DNA of 64,000 nucleotides from Bradyrhizobium betae (GTDB lineage Bacteria; Pseudomonadota; Alphaproteobacteria; Rhizobiales; Xanthobacteraceae): positions 558,001 to 622,000 of the forward strand of contig NZ_CP044543.1 of assembly GCF_008932115.1 (NCBI RefSeq). The letters are read 5' to 3'. Below, piece by piece: positions 32,304 to 40,802 of this stretch. Numbering within the stretch: position 1 is the stretch's first letter; every line of letters begins with the position of its first letter. A model generated the notes under the pieces. The model saw only the letters and a program-made list of their open reading frames with translations, had not been told where the DNA came from and ran no database searches. The translations under genes were made by a program, and so were the position numbers.

Positions 32304-35300
32304 TGGCCTTCCCTCTTCCGAATGAAGCTGAGCGGCAACCGGGCTCGCTCGTCGTCGTCCGCACGGTGGACGAGGTCACATCCGAGACCTTCGTCCGCAT
32401 CACCGCGGACGGTTCGGTCAGCGCCTATAACGGCCATGTCGATCTCGGCACCGGCATCCGCACCGCGCTCGGGCAGATCGTCGCCGAAGAGCTCGACGTC
32501 TCCTTTGCCCGCGTCGTCGTGGTGCTCGGCGACACCGCATTGGTTCCGAATCAGGGCGCGACGATCGCAAGCGAAACCATCCAGATCACTGCCGTGCCGC
32601 TGCGCAAGGCCGCCGCCCAGGCGCGCCACTTCCTGATTGCGCGGGCGGCCGAGCGGCTGGAGCTGCCCGCGGCCGACTTGCGGATCGAGGACGGCCTCGT
32701 GCGCGGGCGCGACAACCGCAGCGTCAGCTATGGCGAGTTGATCGGCGGCGAGACGATCCGCCTCGAGCTTGCCGACGACGTCGCCTTAAAGCCCGTCGGC
32801 GACTACGCCATCGTCGGCCAGTCGATGCCGCGCGTCGACCTGCCCGCCAAGGCCACAGGTGAGCTGACCTTCGTGCACGATATCCGCGTACCCGGAATGC
32901 TGCACGGCCGCGTGGTGCGGCCGCCCTATGCCGGCGTCGATGCCGGGCCGTTCGTCGGCACCAGCCTGATTGCCGTCGACGAATCGTCGGTGCGCGACAT
33001 CCCCGGCCTTATCGCCGTCGTGCACATCGGCGATTTTGTCGGCGTCGTCGCCGAACGCGAGGAACATGCGATCCGCGCGGCGGAGCAGCTCGCGGTGAGC
33101 TGGCGGCCGACGCCCGCACTCACCGACCTCGCCGATGTCGAGACAGCGCTGCGCGCCAATCCGTCGACGCCGCGCACGCTCATCGACAAGGGTGACGTCG
33201 ACGCGGCGATATCAGGCGCGGCCAGGCCGATGCAGCGCACTTACGTCTGGCCGTACCAGATGCACGCCTCGATCGGCCCGTCCTGCGCGGTCGCCGATTT
33301 CAGGGACGGCAATATCCGCGTCTGGTCGGGCACGCAGAACCCACATTTGCTGCGCGGCGATCTCGCGCTGCTGATCGAGCATCCCGAGAGCGAGATCGAG
33401 GTCATCCGGCTGGAGGCGGCCGGATGCTACGGCCGCAACTGCGCCGATGACGTCACCGCCGATGCGCTGCTGCTCTCACGCGCCGTCGGCCGGCCCGTCC
33501 GCGTGCAGCTGACGCGCGAGCAGGAGCACGCCTGGGAGCCCAAGGGCACCGCGCAGCTCATCGACGTCAAGGGCGGCCTCGACGCCGACGGCGGCATCGC
33601 GGCTTACGATCTCGCTACGCGCTACCCCTCGAACGCCGCGCCGACGCTTGCGCTCCTGCTCACCGGTCGCGTTTCATCCGAGCCCGCGGTGCTGCAGATG
33701 GGTGACCGGACCGCGATCCCGCCCTACGACTACGACCACATGCGCGTCGTCGCGCACGACATGGCGCCGATCGTGCGCGCGTCCTGGTTTCGCGGTGTCT
33801 CGGCGCTGCCGAACACCTTCGCGCATGAATCCTATATCGACGAGGCCGCAACCGAGGCCGGCGTCGACCCCATCGAATACCGCCTGCGCTATCTCAAGGA
33901 CCAGCGCGCGGTCGATCTCGTCAACGCGGTCGCCGAGCGCGCGGGCTGGACGCCGCGGCCGGTCCGCGAAGAGAAGAGCGGCGAGATCGTGCACGGTCGC
34001 GGCTTTGCTTACGCGCTCTACGTCCACAGCAAGTTTCCCGGCTACGGCGCGGCGTGGTCGGCCTGGGTCGCGGACGTCGCGGTCAACAAGACCACCGGCG
34101 ACGTCAGCGTCACCCGCGTCGTCGCCGGGCAGGACTCCGGCCTGATGATCAATCCGGACGGCGTGCGCCACCAGATCCACGGCAACGTCATCCAGTCCAC
34201 CAGCCGCGCGCTGATGGAGGAGGTCTCGTTCGAGCGCGGCGCGGTGGCCGCGCGCGAATGGGGCGCTTATCCGATCATCCCTTTCCCCGACGTGCCTAAG
34301 ATCGACGTCCTGATGCTGCCGCGGCCGGACCAGCCGCCGCTCGGCGTCGGCGAGTCCGCGTCGGTGCCGAGCGCGGCGGCAATTGCCAATGCGATCTTCG
34401 ATGCCACCGGCGTGCGCTTCCGCGAGCCGCCGTTCACGCCGGAGCGCATCCTGAAGGGCCTGCACGGCGAGACATCGCCCGTGCCGCAGGCCCTGCCCGC
34501 CCCCACCGCGCCGCCGCCGTCCCGCATCTGGCAAAATCCGTTCGCCAGGCCCGCCGGCATCGTCGCGACAATTGCCGCCGTCTGCACCGCCGCGATCGGC
34601 ATCGGCGCAGCTCTCCTGCCCGGTCGTGCCATCGTGCCGATCGCCCGGCCCGATGCGTCGGTCTATTCGGCCGCGACGATCGCCCGCGGCCAACAGCTTG
34701 CCGCACTCGGCAATTGCGCCGAGTGCCACACCAGCCTCACGGGCGCGCTCAACGCCGGCGGCCGTGCGCTGGAGACGCCGTTCGGCACGATCCACAGCAC
34801 CAACATCACGCCCGATGTCGAGACTGGCATCGGCGCCTGGTCCTACCCCGCCTTCGAGCGCGCGATGCGCGATGGGCTGCATCGCGACGGACGACAGCTC
34901 TATCCCGCCTTCCCCTACCCGCATTTCGCCAAGACCAGCGACGCCGACTTGCAGGCGCTCTATGCCTATCTGATGGCACAGCCCTCGGTGCGGGCGACGG
35001 CGCCGCCGAATGCACTCGCCTTCCCGTTCAATCTCCGCCCGCTGCTCGCAGGCTGGAACGCGCTGTTTCATCAGACGAAGGAGTTCAAGCCCGATACCGC
35101 CAAATCCGAGGCCTGGAATCGCGGCGCCTATCTCGTCGAGAGCCTCGGCCATTGCAGCGCCTGCCATTCTCCGCGCAACGCGCTCGGCGCCGAGCAGCGG
35201 AATGCCTATCTCGCCGGCGGCTTTGCCGAGGGTTGGGAGGCGCCGCCGCTGAGCTCGCTGTCGCACGCACCGATCCCGTGGAGCGAGGACGAGCTGTTCG

Positions 35301-35824
35301 CCTATTTGCGCACCGGCCAGTCGCGCTATCACGGCGTCGCCGCCGGTCCGATGGCGCCGATCGTCAAGGATCTCAAGGCCCTGCCCGATCACGATATCCG
35401 CGCAATGGCGGTCTATCTCAACTCGTTCAACGACGACGTGGCCGATGCGCCCGCACTCGCCGCGAAACTCGAAAGCGCAACGCAAGTCACCACCGCTGCC
35501 TCCACCGGCGCGCGCCTCTACCAGGGCGCCTGCGCCGTCTGCCACGAGGTCGGCGGCCTGCCGCTGTTCGGCAGCCGGCCCTCGCTCGCGCTCAACAGCA
35601 ACCTGCACAGCGCGACGGCGGACAATCTCGTGCAGGTGATCCTGCACGGCATTGCCGATCCGGTCTCCAGCGATCTCGGCTACATGCCCGCCTTCAGGAA
35701 CAGCATGAGCGACGCGCAGGTCGAGGAGCTCGTCAGCTTCCTGCGCAAGCAGTTCGCGCCGGACAAGCCGGCCTGGACTGGTGTGCGCGAGGCCATCGCA
35801 CGCGTGCGGATTTCAAGCCGTTAA
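32303..35824 (+). CDS. nicB: Nicotinate dehydrogenase, molybdopterin and cytochrome c subunit NicB
   Basis: 1173-residue fusion. Residues 1-720 are a molybdopterin-binding hydroxylase domain (YNGHVDLGTGIRTALGQIVAEEL, LGDTALVPNQGATIAS, PRVDLPAKATGELTFVHDI, VGESASVPSAAAIANAIFDATG at the C-terminal cofactor site). A membrane helix follows near 752-775. The rest is a tri-heme cytochrome with CAECH at 805, CSACH at 951 and CAVCH at 1077. This matches the P. putida NicB architecture (about 1190 residues), where electrons leave through the hemes to the respiratory chain, so the enzyme works with oxygen respiration. No N-terminal signal is visible; how the heme part is exported is an open point for the whole family. 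Its stop overlaps the convergent dioxygenase gene by 4 nt. Confidence 0.92.
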   Translation: MAFPLPNEAERQPGSLVVVRTVDEVTSETFVRITADGSVSAYNGHVDLGTGIRTALGQIVAEELDVSFARVVVVLGDTALVPNQGATIASETIQITAVPLRKAAAQARHFLIARAAERLELPAADLRIEDGLVRGRDNRSVSYGELIGGETIRLELADDVALKPVGDYAIVGQSMPRVDLPAKATGELTFVHDIRVPGMLHGRVVRPPYAGVDAGPFVGTSLIAVDESSVRDIPGLIAVVHIGDFVGVVAEREEHAIRAAEQLAVSWRPTPALTDLADVETALRANPSTPRTLIDKGDVDAAISGAARPMQRTYVWPYQMHASIGPSCAVADFRDGNIRVWSGTQNPHLLRGDLALLIEHPESEIEVIRLEAAGCYGRNCADDVTADALLLSRAVGRPVRVQLTREQEHAWEPKGTAQLIDVKGGLDADGGIAAYDLATRYPSNAAPTLALLLTGRVSSEPAVLQMGDRTAIPPYDYDHMRVVAHDMAPIVRASWFRGVSALPNTFAHESYIDEAATEAGVDPIEYRLRYLKDQRAVDLVNAVAERAGWTPRPVREEKSGEIVHGRGFAYALYVHSKFPGYGAAWSAWVADVAVNKTTGDVSVTRVVAGQDSGLMINPDGVRHQIHGNVIQSTSRALMEEVSFERGAVAAREWGAYPIIPFPDVPKIDVLMLPRPDQPPLGVGESASVPSAAAIANAIFDATGVRFREPPFTPERILKGLHGETSPVPQALPAPTAPPPSRIWQNPFARPAGIVATIAAVCTAAIGIGAALLPGRAIVPIARPDASVYSAATIARGQQLAALGNCAECHTSLTGALNAGGRALETPFGTIHSTNITPDVETGIGAWSYPAFERAMRDGLHRDGRQLYPAFPYPHFAKTSDADLQALYAYLMAQPSVRATAPPNALAFPFNLRPLLAGWNALFHQTKEFKPDTAKSEAWNRGAYLVESLGHCSACHSPRNALGAEQRNAYLAGGFAEGWEAPPLSSLSHAPIPWSEDELFAYLRTGQSRYHGVAAGPMAPIVKDLKALPDHDIRAMAVYLNSFNDDVADAPALAAKLESATQVTTAASTGARLYQGACAVCHEVGGLPLFGSRPSLALNSNLHSATADNLVQVILHGIADPVSSDLGYMPAFRNSMSDAQVEELVSFLRKQFAPDKPAWTGVREAIARVRISSR

Positions 35825-36789
35825 TCGTGCTTCTTCACTTCCACCGGCGGCGTGCCGTGGGTGTGAAACGACTCGATCGTCTTCAACCCCCAGGCCTGGC
35901 CTTTCTTGCGCTCCTCCTCGGTCCACACGATCGGCTTCCAGTCCGGCGCGAGGATCAGGCGCGCGCCGGCGTTGGCGACCTCGACGCGGTTGCCGCCGGG
36001 CTCGTAGACATAGAGGAAGAAGGTCTGCTGGATCGCGTGCTTGTGCGGACCGGTCTCGATGTGGACGCCGTTCTCCAGGAAGATGTCGGCAGCGCGCAGA
36101 ATCTCCTCGCGGCTGTCGAGCGCGTAGGTGACGTGGTGGAAGCGGCCGGGCACGCCTGAATGGTCGAGCGAATAGGCGAAGTCGTAGCTCTTGTTCGACA
36201 TCGTCAGCCACATCGCCGCTTCCCTTCCGTCATTGAGCACGATCTGCTCGGTGAGGCGGCAGCCGAGATAGTTTTGGAAGAACTCGCGATTGGCCTTGAT
36301 GTCGACGGCGAGGCAGTTGAGATGGTCGAGACGACGGACATTGACGCCGCGTGCGGGAAAGCGCTGCGCCTGGTTCTTCAGCGCAGGCTTCAGCTCCGGC
36401 GGCGCCTGATACCATTCGGTCTCGTAATAGAGCTCGACGATATGGCCGTCGGGATCGCGGCAGCGGAAGGTCGGCCCCTGCCCCATGTCGCCGTCGATCC
36501 AGCCGATGTCGAAGCCGGAGCCCTTGAGCGCGGCGACGCGCCGCTCCAGCGCCTGCTGACTGCGGGCGCGTAGCGCCATATGCTCCATGCCCGATGTCTT
36601 GGAGGCCGTGAGCTTGAGCGAATAGCGCTCGTAATCGTCCCAGCCGCGCAGGTAAACGGATTCACCCTTCTGCCCGCTCACGGTCATGCCCATGACGTCG
36701 ACGAAGAATTTCAGGCTCTCGTCCGGCTTCGGCGTCAGCAGTTCCATATGGCCGAGATGGGCGAGATCGAGGATCGGTTCGGGCTGCAT
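35821..36789 (-). CDS. Two-domain extradiol dioxygenase (VOC superfamily, catechol 2,3-dioxygenase-like)
   Basis: 322-residue type I extradiol ring-cleavage enzyme. N-terminal VOC domain (HLGHMELLTPKPDESLKFF, MEHMALRA, CRDPDGHIVELYYETEWY); catalytic C-terminal domain with metal ligands His in RRLDHLNCLA, His in FHHVTYAL and Glu in GGNRVEVANAGA. The second-shell motif HKHAIQQTFFLYVYEP is also typical. ATG 36789 has GGAG about 9 nt upstream. Substrate not known. Its promoter carries the same palindrome as the distant TetR-led 4,5-cleavage operon, which itself lacks a ring-cleaving enzyme, so the two may be one regulon. It converges with nicB and is not evidently part of nicotinate breakdown. 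Confidence 0.85.
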   Translation of the reverse strand: MQPEPILDLAHLGHMELLTPKPDESLKFFVDVMGMTVSGQKGESVYLRGWDDYERYSLKLTASKTSGMEHMALRARSQQALERRVAALKGSGFDIGWIDGDMGQGPTFRCRDPDGHIVELYYETEWYQAPPELKPALKNQAQRFPARGVNVRRLDHLNCLAVDIKANREFFQNYLGCRLTEQIVLNDGREAAMWLTMSNKSYDFAYSLDHSGVPGRFHHVTYALDSREEILRAADIFLENGVHIETGPHKHAIQQTFFLYVYEPGGNRVEVANAGARLILAPDWKPIVWTEEERKKGQAWGLKTIESFHTHGTPPVEVKKHD

Positions 36790-36892
36790 GGTCTCCTCCA
36801 GGGCTTGGCTGCGATCCCTCTCACGGGATCGCGCAATCGGGCGCAGGCGCAAATGTCGATGGCTGCGCCGGGCGGCGCAGCGGGCCGCAGGC

Positions 36893-36930
36893 TCATTTGT
36901 ACTAATGTACAAATGATTAGGTCCCGTCAA
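36893..36930 (-). promoter_or_regulatory. Operator/promoter of the extradiol dioxygenase gene
   Basis: Perfect 10-bp arms TCATTTGTAC (36893-36902) and GTACAAATGA (36907-36916) around TAAT. Minus-strand TTGACG at 36925-36930 with TACATT (36904-36909) 15 nt on. Arms, spacer length and distance to TTGACG equal those before the TetR gene at 14015-14049. Between the sites the flanks are also alike (GAT-AG-TC, then CGTCAACAA). Confidence 0.7.
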
Positions 36931-37081
36931 CAAATTCAGTCCCGGCGTACCCCGGTACGGTCGCGACGACGAAGCCGACGGGCGCGGCAATTTGCCGTCC
37001 GAACAGGTTTATGCCGGCGACAAGCGCAATCTTACGATGTAACGTGGGGCATTCGTTTTGCCGGGAGTTGGGGGAAGCTCG

Positions 37082-38308
37082 ATGGCCAAGCAATCCGGGA
37101 GCACGCAGCCGTCCGGCAATTCAGCGTCAGGACGCATCGCCACGATACGCGCGGCGGGGGTGCCCGATACGTCCGTCACTCATCCCCAGCAGCTCCCGCG
37201 CCTGGCACAGGAATGGACCTATCTCCTGCGGGTGCGCTCGCGATGGGCGTCCGATGTCGAGCTGCGCAAGTCCATCGCCAAGCGCGCAGTCGAGGGCCTC
37301 GAAAGCGTTGGCGTCTCGCTTGAGCGGCTGCGCGAACTGGCGAAAGCGGATCGCATCGAGATCGAGCTGCACGACTGGAATCGTCAGGACGCGCAGATCT
37401 GCGCGATTCATGAGGCGGCCTGCGAGATTCCCTGGGAATACCTGCTCAGCTCCGGCACACGCGCAGAAGGCCGTTACAACAGCGTCTTCATCTCGCGCCT
37501 CTTCGACAACGGGCTGGCGCGGGTGAGACCGCATCCACCGACCAGCGTTCTGTTCGTCGAGAGCGCGCCCGGACGGTTCAAGGACAAGTACGAATTCGAG
37601 GACGAGGAAGATCGCATCAGCGCCGCCGTCGGTGCTCCCAACAAGCCGGATGACGACAAGTACCGGACGATTCTCCGCACCCCCCAGAAGAGTGAACTCG
37701 CCGATAAGGTTGGCGGCGCCAACTGGGAGGCGATCCACGTCACGGGAATAGACACCCATCAGGCCGGATGGGTGATCGACGATTTCTACGTGGACATGAA
37801 GAAGAAGAACAAGCCGCTGTTCGAGAGTCTGATCGACTCGGCCGGCCGGCTGGCTGATGGAATGATCCTTCGCCAGGGTCACGAGAGCGAGCTTCCCGTT
37901 CTCTACGACGAGCTGGCCAAGGTCCTGGTGGGCCCAACGCCGCCCCGGATCGTCACCCTCAATCTCTACTATTCCGGTGCACGCATTGCGCGTGAGCTGG
38001 TCAGAAACAAGGCCCACGTCGCCCTCGGATTTCTCGATGAGATCGACGATGAACTGGCGGAGCTGTTCTTCCAGGCCTTCTACTGGAATTGGTGCCATGG
38101 AGAAAACAACAAGATCCTTTCGATCCCGGATGCATTCCTGAAGGCCTGGGAGGCGATGCCCCTGGACAAGGTGCACGGCACGTCGATCGTGATCTGGATG
38201 GGGCGCAGCGTCTTCGAGCCCGGCAGCAAATCCATCAGCAAAACGGCGTCGAAACCATCCCCCGCAAGGAAGAAAGCGTCTCCCCGAAAGAAGAGGGCAG
38301 CCAGATGA
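37082..38308 (+). CDS. CHAT-domain-like protein lacking the canonical catalytic residues
   Basis: 408 residues. The architecture follows CHAT caspase-like domains: an N-terminal region with ACEIPWEYLLSS (the PWE-L motif, 117-122), an IHV strand at 217-220 (NWEAIHVTGID), and the strand RIVTLNLYYSGARIARELV (289-307) followed by HVALGFLDEIDDELAELFFQAFYWNW. In active CHAT proteases the first strand ends in His-Gly and the second holds Leu-x-x-Cys; here those positions read Ile-Asp (223-224) and Tyr296, so proteolysis is unlikely. The tail (380-408) is Lys/Arg/Ser-rich. GGGGGAAG precedes ATG 37082. First gene of a tightly overlapped trio; a sensor or scaffold role is inferred. Confidence 0.72.
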   Translation: MAKQSGSTQPSGNSASGRIATIRAAGVPDTSVTHPQQLPRLAQEWTYLLRVRSRWASDVELRKSIAKRAVEGLESVGVSLERLRELAKADRIEIELHDWNRQDAQICAIHEAACEIPWEYLLSSGTRAEGRYNSVFISRLFDNGLARVRPHPPTSVLFVESAPGRFKDKYEFEDEEDRISAAVGAPNKPDDDKYRTILRTPQKSELADKVGGANWEAIHVTGIDTHQAGWVIDDFYVDMKKKNKPLFESLIDSAGRLADGMILRQGHESELPVLYDELAKVLVGPTPPRIVTLNLYYSGARIARELVRNKAHVALGFLDEIDDELAELFFQAFYWNWCHGENNKILSIPDAFLKAWEAMPLDKVHGTSIVIWMGRSVFEPGSKSISKTASKPSPARKKASPRKKRAAR

Positions 38309-39405
38309 ACCAGATTCAGGTCGATCTGGAAGTGCCGGAGGAAGTCAACTACTCCCTGCTCCATAACAACAGACCCCTGCTCGACAAGCTGACGCTGACG
38401 CGGCTGGTTCGGGACCCCGTTCGTGCGATTACGATTCAGGTCGAGCTCTGTGTCGGGGCCGAGAACTACCCCTACCGTTACACGATCGCGGAGATGGAGG
38501 AGTTGCAGCTCCCGCTGTCCTCCGACGTGATCATCCCCCTCACCGCCAGCTTGACCCGCTCGCTGCACGAACGGGTGCAGTCCGCCGTCTACGTCAAGGT
38601 GACTTGCGCCGGGCACACCGTCTTCGAGGACACCAGACGCGTCACGCTGATCCCCGTGGACGAATGGCTCGACGACACCGAGAACAATCCATGGCTGCCG
38701 TCTTTCGTGTTGCCGCGAGATCCCGCAATCCTGAAGATCATCCAGGCTTCGCGGCGTTACCTGATCGGCATCCTCGACGATCCCGCCGCAGGGTTCGACG
38801 GCTATCAGCAGGGCGTGCAGCGCGCCGTCGATCGCCAGGTGCAGGCGATCTGGACCGCGCTCGTGAACGAGTACCGCCTGCAGTACATCAACCCACCGCC
38901 GGCCTATTCGGAACAGACGCAGCGGCTGCGCACCCCGAGCGAGATCGTCGCGTCCAACACCGGCACCTGCATCGACCTCGCGCTGCTGCTCGCCTCCTGC
39001 CTCGAATATGTCGGCATTTTCCCGGTCGTGGTCCTGCTCACCGGTCACGCCTTCGTCGGCTATTGGCGATCCGAAGAGGCTCACGACGACTTCAAAGGTG
39101 TGGTGAAAGTGCCCGCCACGGTGCCCGCCATCGGCGATGCCGCGACCCGCGACGCAGGATTGTGCTACGTCGATCCTTATGGCTGGCGGCTCACCAGGAT
39201 GAGCTACACCGAGGTCATGGCCTATGTGACGTCAGGCGATCTCGTGATGCTGGAGGCCACCTACCTGACGGGAGCCTACGGGTTCAAGGACGCGCAAACC
39301 GAAGGTCGGGCCAACCTGCGCAGCCAGAAGGAGTTCGACAGCCTGCTCGACATCCAGCGCGCGCGCGAATTGAACGTCACACCGCTTCCGATCATCAACG
39401 AATGA
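38305..39405 (+). CDS. Transglutaminase-like cysteine protease-fold protein
   Basis: 366 residues. The C-terminal half holds a transglutaminase-like core: RTPSEIVASNTGTCIDLALLLASCLEYVGI with nucleophile Cys222, VVLLTGHAFVGYW with His248 and GLCYVDPYGW with Asp290. Thus the Cys-His-Asp triad seems complete. The N-terminal 130 residues look beta-rich (VDLEVPEEVNYSLLHNNRPLL, ITIQVELCVGAENYPYRYT) like an immunoglobulin-type or adaptor domain. No signal peptide, so it acts in the cytoplasm. Start and stop both overlap the neighbours by 4 nt (ATGA). In bacterial conflict systems such domains can be proteases or cross-linkers; which applies is unknown. Confidence 0.75.
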   Translation: MNQIQVDLEVPEEVNYSLLHNNRPLLDKLTLTRLVRDPVRAITIQVELCVGAENYPYRYTIAEMEELQLPLSSDVIIPLTASLTRSLHERVQSAVYVKVTCAGHTVFEDTRRVTLIPVDEWLDDTENNPWLPSFVLPRDPAILKIIQASRRYLIGILDDPAAGFDGYQQGVQRAVDRQVQAIWTALVNEYRLQYINPPPAYSEQTQRLRTPSEIVASNTGTCIDLALLLASCLEYVGIFPVVVLLTGHAFVGYWRSEEAHDDFKGVVKVPATVPAIGDAATRDAGLCYVDPYGWRLTRMSYTEVMAYVTSGDLVMLEATYLTGAYGFKDAQTEGRANLRSQKEFDSLLDIQRARELNVTPLPIINE

Positions 39406-40802
39406 CGGCATCGAACATGTCACAGTTTGCCGCGGAAGATCCCAGGCGTTACCTGTCTCTGATCAAGGCGGCCGAGGATCATGACGACCTGTTCCAGGCT
39501 CTCTATGTCGATCATGATGACAGGATGGACTCCGTCGCCGGCTTGAGACGCCGCCGGCGGCGTGCCTCCAACACGCCCGACGACAATATTCTTGCGGCTT
39601 CCCTGGTCGAGGAAAACGGCGTCCTGCGCTGGCATGACGGCGTTCCGGCCCGGGAGGAAGCGCCGCAGCGCCGCCGCCGTGCACGACGTGCCGGAGGGCC
39701 GCCGCCGCTTCCGGACCAGACCGTCGTCCTGATCAAGGAGTTTCCGAGGCTTCAGCCCAACAGGGCCGCCGCCGCCATTGGCGCGATCGACATGCGCCTC
39801 AATTCCGCGATCGGCGTCTCGCTGCAGTCCCACCTCAGGCAATTGCGGGGTGGACCGCAAAAATTCGTCATCGATGCCAATGATGCCCACGGACCGTTCG
39901 ACGGCCGAACCTTGTTGCTCGTCCACGGGACCTTCTCCAACGCCGTCAACATGGTTGGCGAATTCGAGGCGACGACGGACGGCCAGGCATTTCTCAATGC
40001 CGCTCTGAACGGACCCGACAAGTACGACCAGGTTCTCGTGTTCGAGCACGCAACGCTTGCCGTAAGCCCGGTGCTGAATGCGCTCGAGCTCGGACGCGCT
40101 TTCAGCGGCGCCTCCGGAGCGGTCCACGTCATTGCCCACAGCCGTGGGGGACTGATCGTTCGCTGGTGGCTGGAGGCGTTCGGCGCTGCGCTCAAGGCCG
40201 AGACCCGCGTGGTCTTCGCGGGCTCGCCGCTGTACGGCACCTCGCTGGCTGCGCCCGACAAGCTCCAGCACGCGTTGAGCCTGATCTCCAATATCGGGAC
40301 GTTTGCCGAGAGGACGCTAACGCTCGTTGGAGGTGCCAATCCGTTCCTCTGGGTCGCGGGCAAGCTGGTCGAGGTGGTGATGACCGTCACCGGGACGCTC
40401 GCCCACACGCCTCTCCTTGACGGGCTCATCGCGCTCATTCCGGGGCTGTTCGGACAATCCCAGATATCCAACAACTACGAACTCAATTTGCTGCGACTTG
40501 GCCCTTGCACGACGCAGCCTGCGTATTTCGTCGTCAAGTCGAATTTCGCCACGGTGGACCCCGGATGGCAGTTCTGGAAGAACTTCAGAGCGCTACGGGG
40601 TGCCGACCTTGCGGCCGACCAGATTTTCCCCGGCGACAACGACCTCGTGGTCGATACTGGCTCGATGACCAACCTCGGAGAGACAGACTTTCCGCTGAAA
40701 ATCAGGGACGTCGAGGATTTTGGCAACGATCCCGAAGTCTGGCACTGCAACTATTTTCGCCAGAAGAGGACCATCGACTTCATCCGGCGCAACCTCCCTT
40801 AG
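39402..40802 (+). CDS. Alpha/beta-hydrolase (lipase/PGAP1-like) of the CHAT operon
   Basis: 466 residues. Residues 1-120 are a charged region with Arg runs (GLRRRRRRASN, QRRRRARRAGG). The hydrolase core begins at about 165: TLLLVHGTFSNA (oxyanion-hole HG at 175-176), VHVIAHSRGGLIVRWW with Ser247 in an x-H-S-R-G-G elbow, then VVFAGSPLYGTSLA, ADQIFPGDNDLVVDTGSM with the likely acid Asp, and EVWHCNYF with His448. Hydrophobic stretches at 300-350 could be a lid touching membrane. Substrate may be a lipid, an ester or a protein adduct. ATG 39402 lies in the stop of the transglutaminase-like gene. It is the probable effector of the trio; inference. Confidence 0.75.
   Translation: MTASNMSQFAAEDPRRYLSLIKAAEDHDDLFQALYVDHDDRMDSVAGLRRRRRRASNTPDDNILAASLVEENGVLRWHDGVPAREEAPQRRRRARRAGGPPPLPDQTVVLIKEFPRLQPNRAAAAIGAIDMRLNSAIGVSLQSHLRQLRGGPQKFVIDANDAHGPFDGRTLLLVHGTFSNAVNMVGEFEATTDGQAFLNAALNGPDKYDQVLVFEHATLAVSPVLNALELGRAFSGASGAVHVIAHSRGGLIVRWWLEAFGAALKAETRVVFAGSPLYGTSLAAPDKLQHALSLISNIGTFAERTLTLVGGANPFLWVAGKLVEVVMTVTGTLAHTPLLDGLIALIPGLFGQSQISNNYELNLLRLGPCTTQPAYFVVKSNFATVDPGWQFWKNFRALRGADLAADQIFPGDNDLVVDTGSMTNLGETDFPLKIRDVEDFGNDPEVWHCNYFRQKRTIDFIRRNLP

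Noticed and set aside
33674..35647. 657-codon open frame antisense to nicB
   Set aside because: Same reason; the plus-strand frame has molybdopterin and three heme motifs.
35821..36789. Extradiol dioxygenase as a nicotinate pathway enzyme (NicX analog)
   Set aside because: NicX acts on 2,5-dihydroxypyridine and is not of the VOC family, and the reductive route has no such intermediate; operator evidence links this gene to the TetR operon instead.
37082..38308. Active CHAT protease
   Set aside because: The residues at the catalytic His and Cys positions are Ile and Tyr by my alignment; no other Cys/His pair fits the motif spacing.
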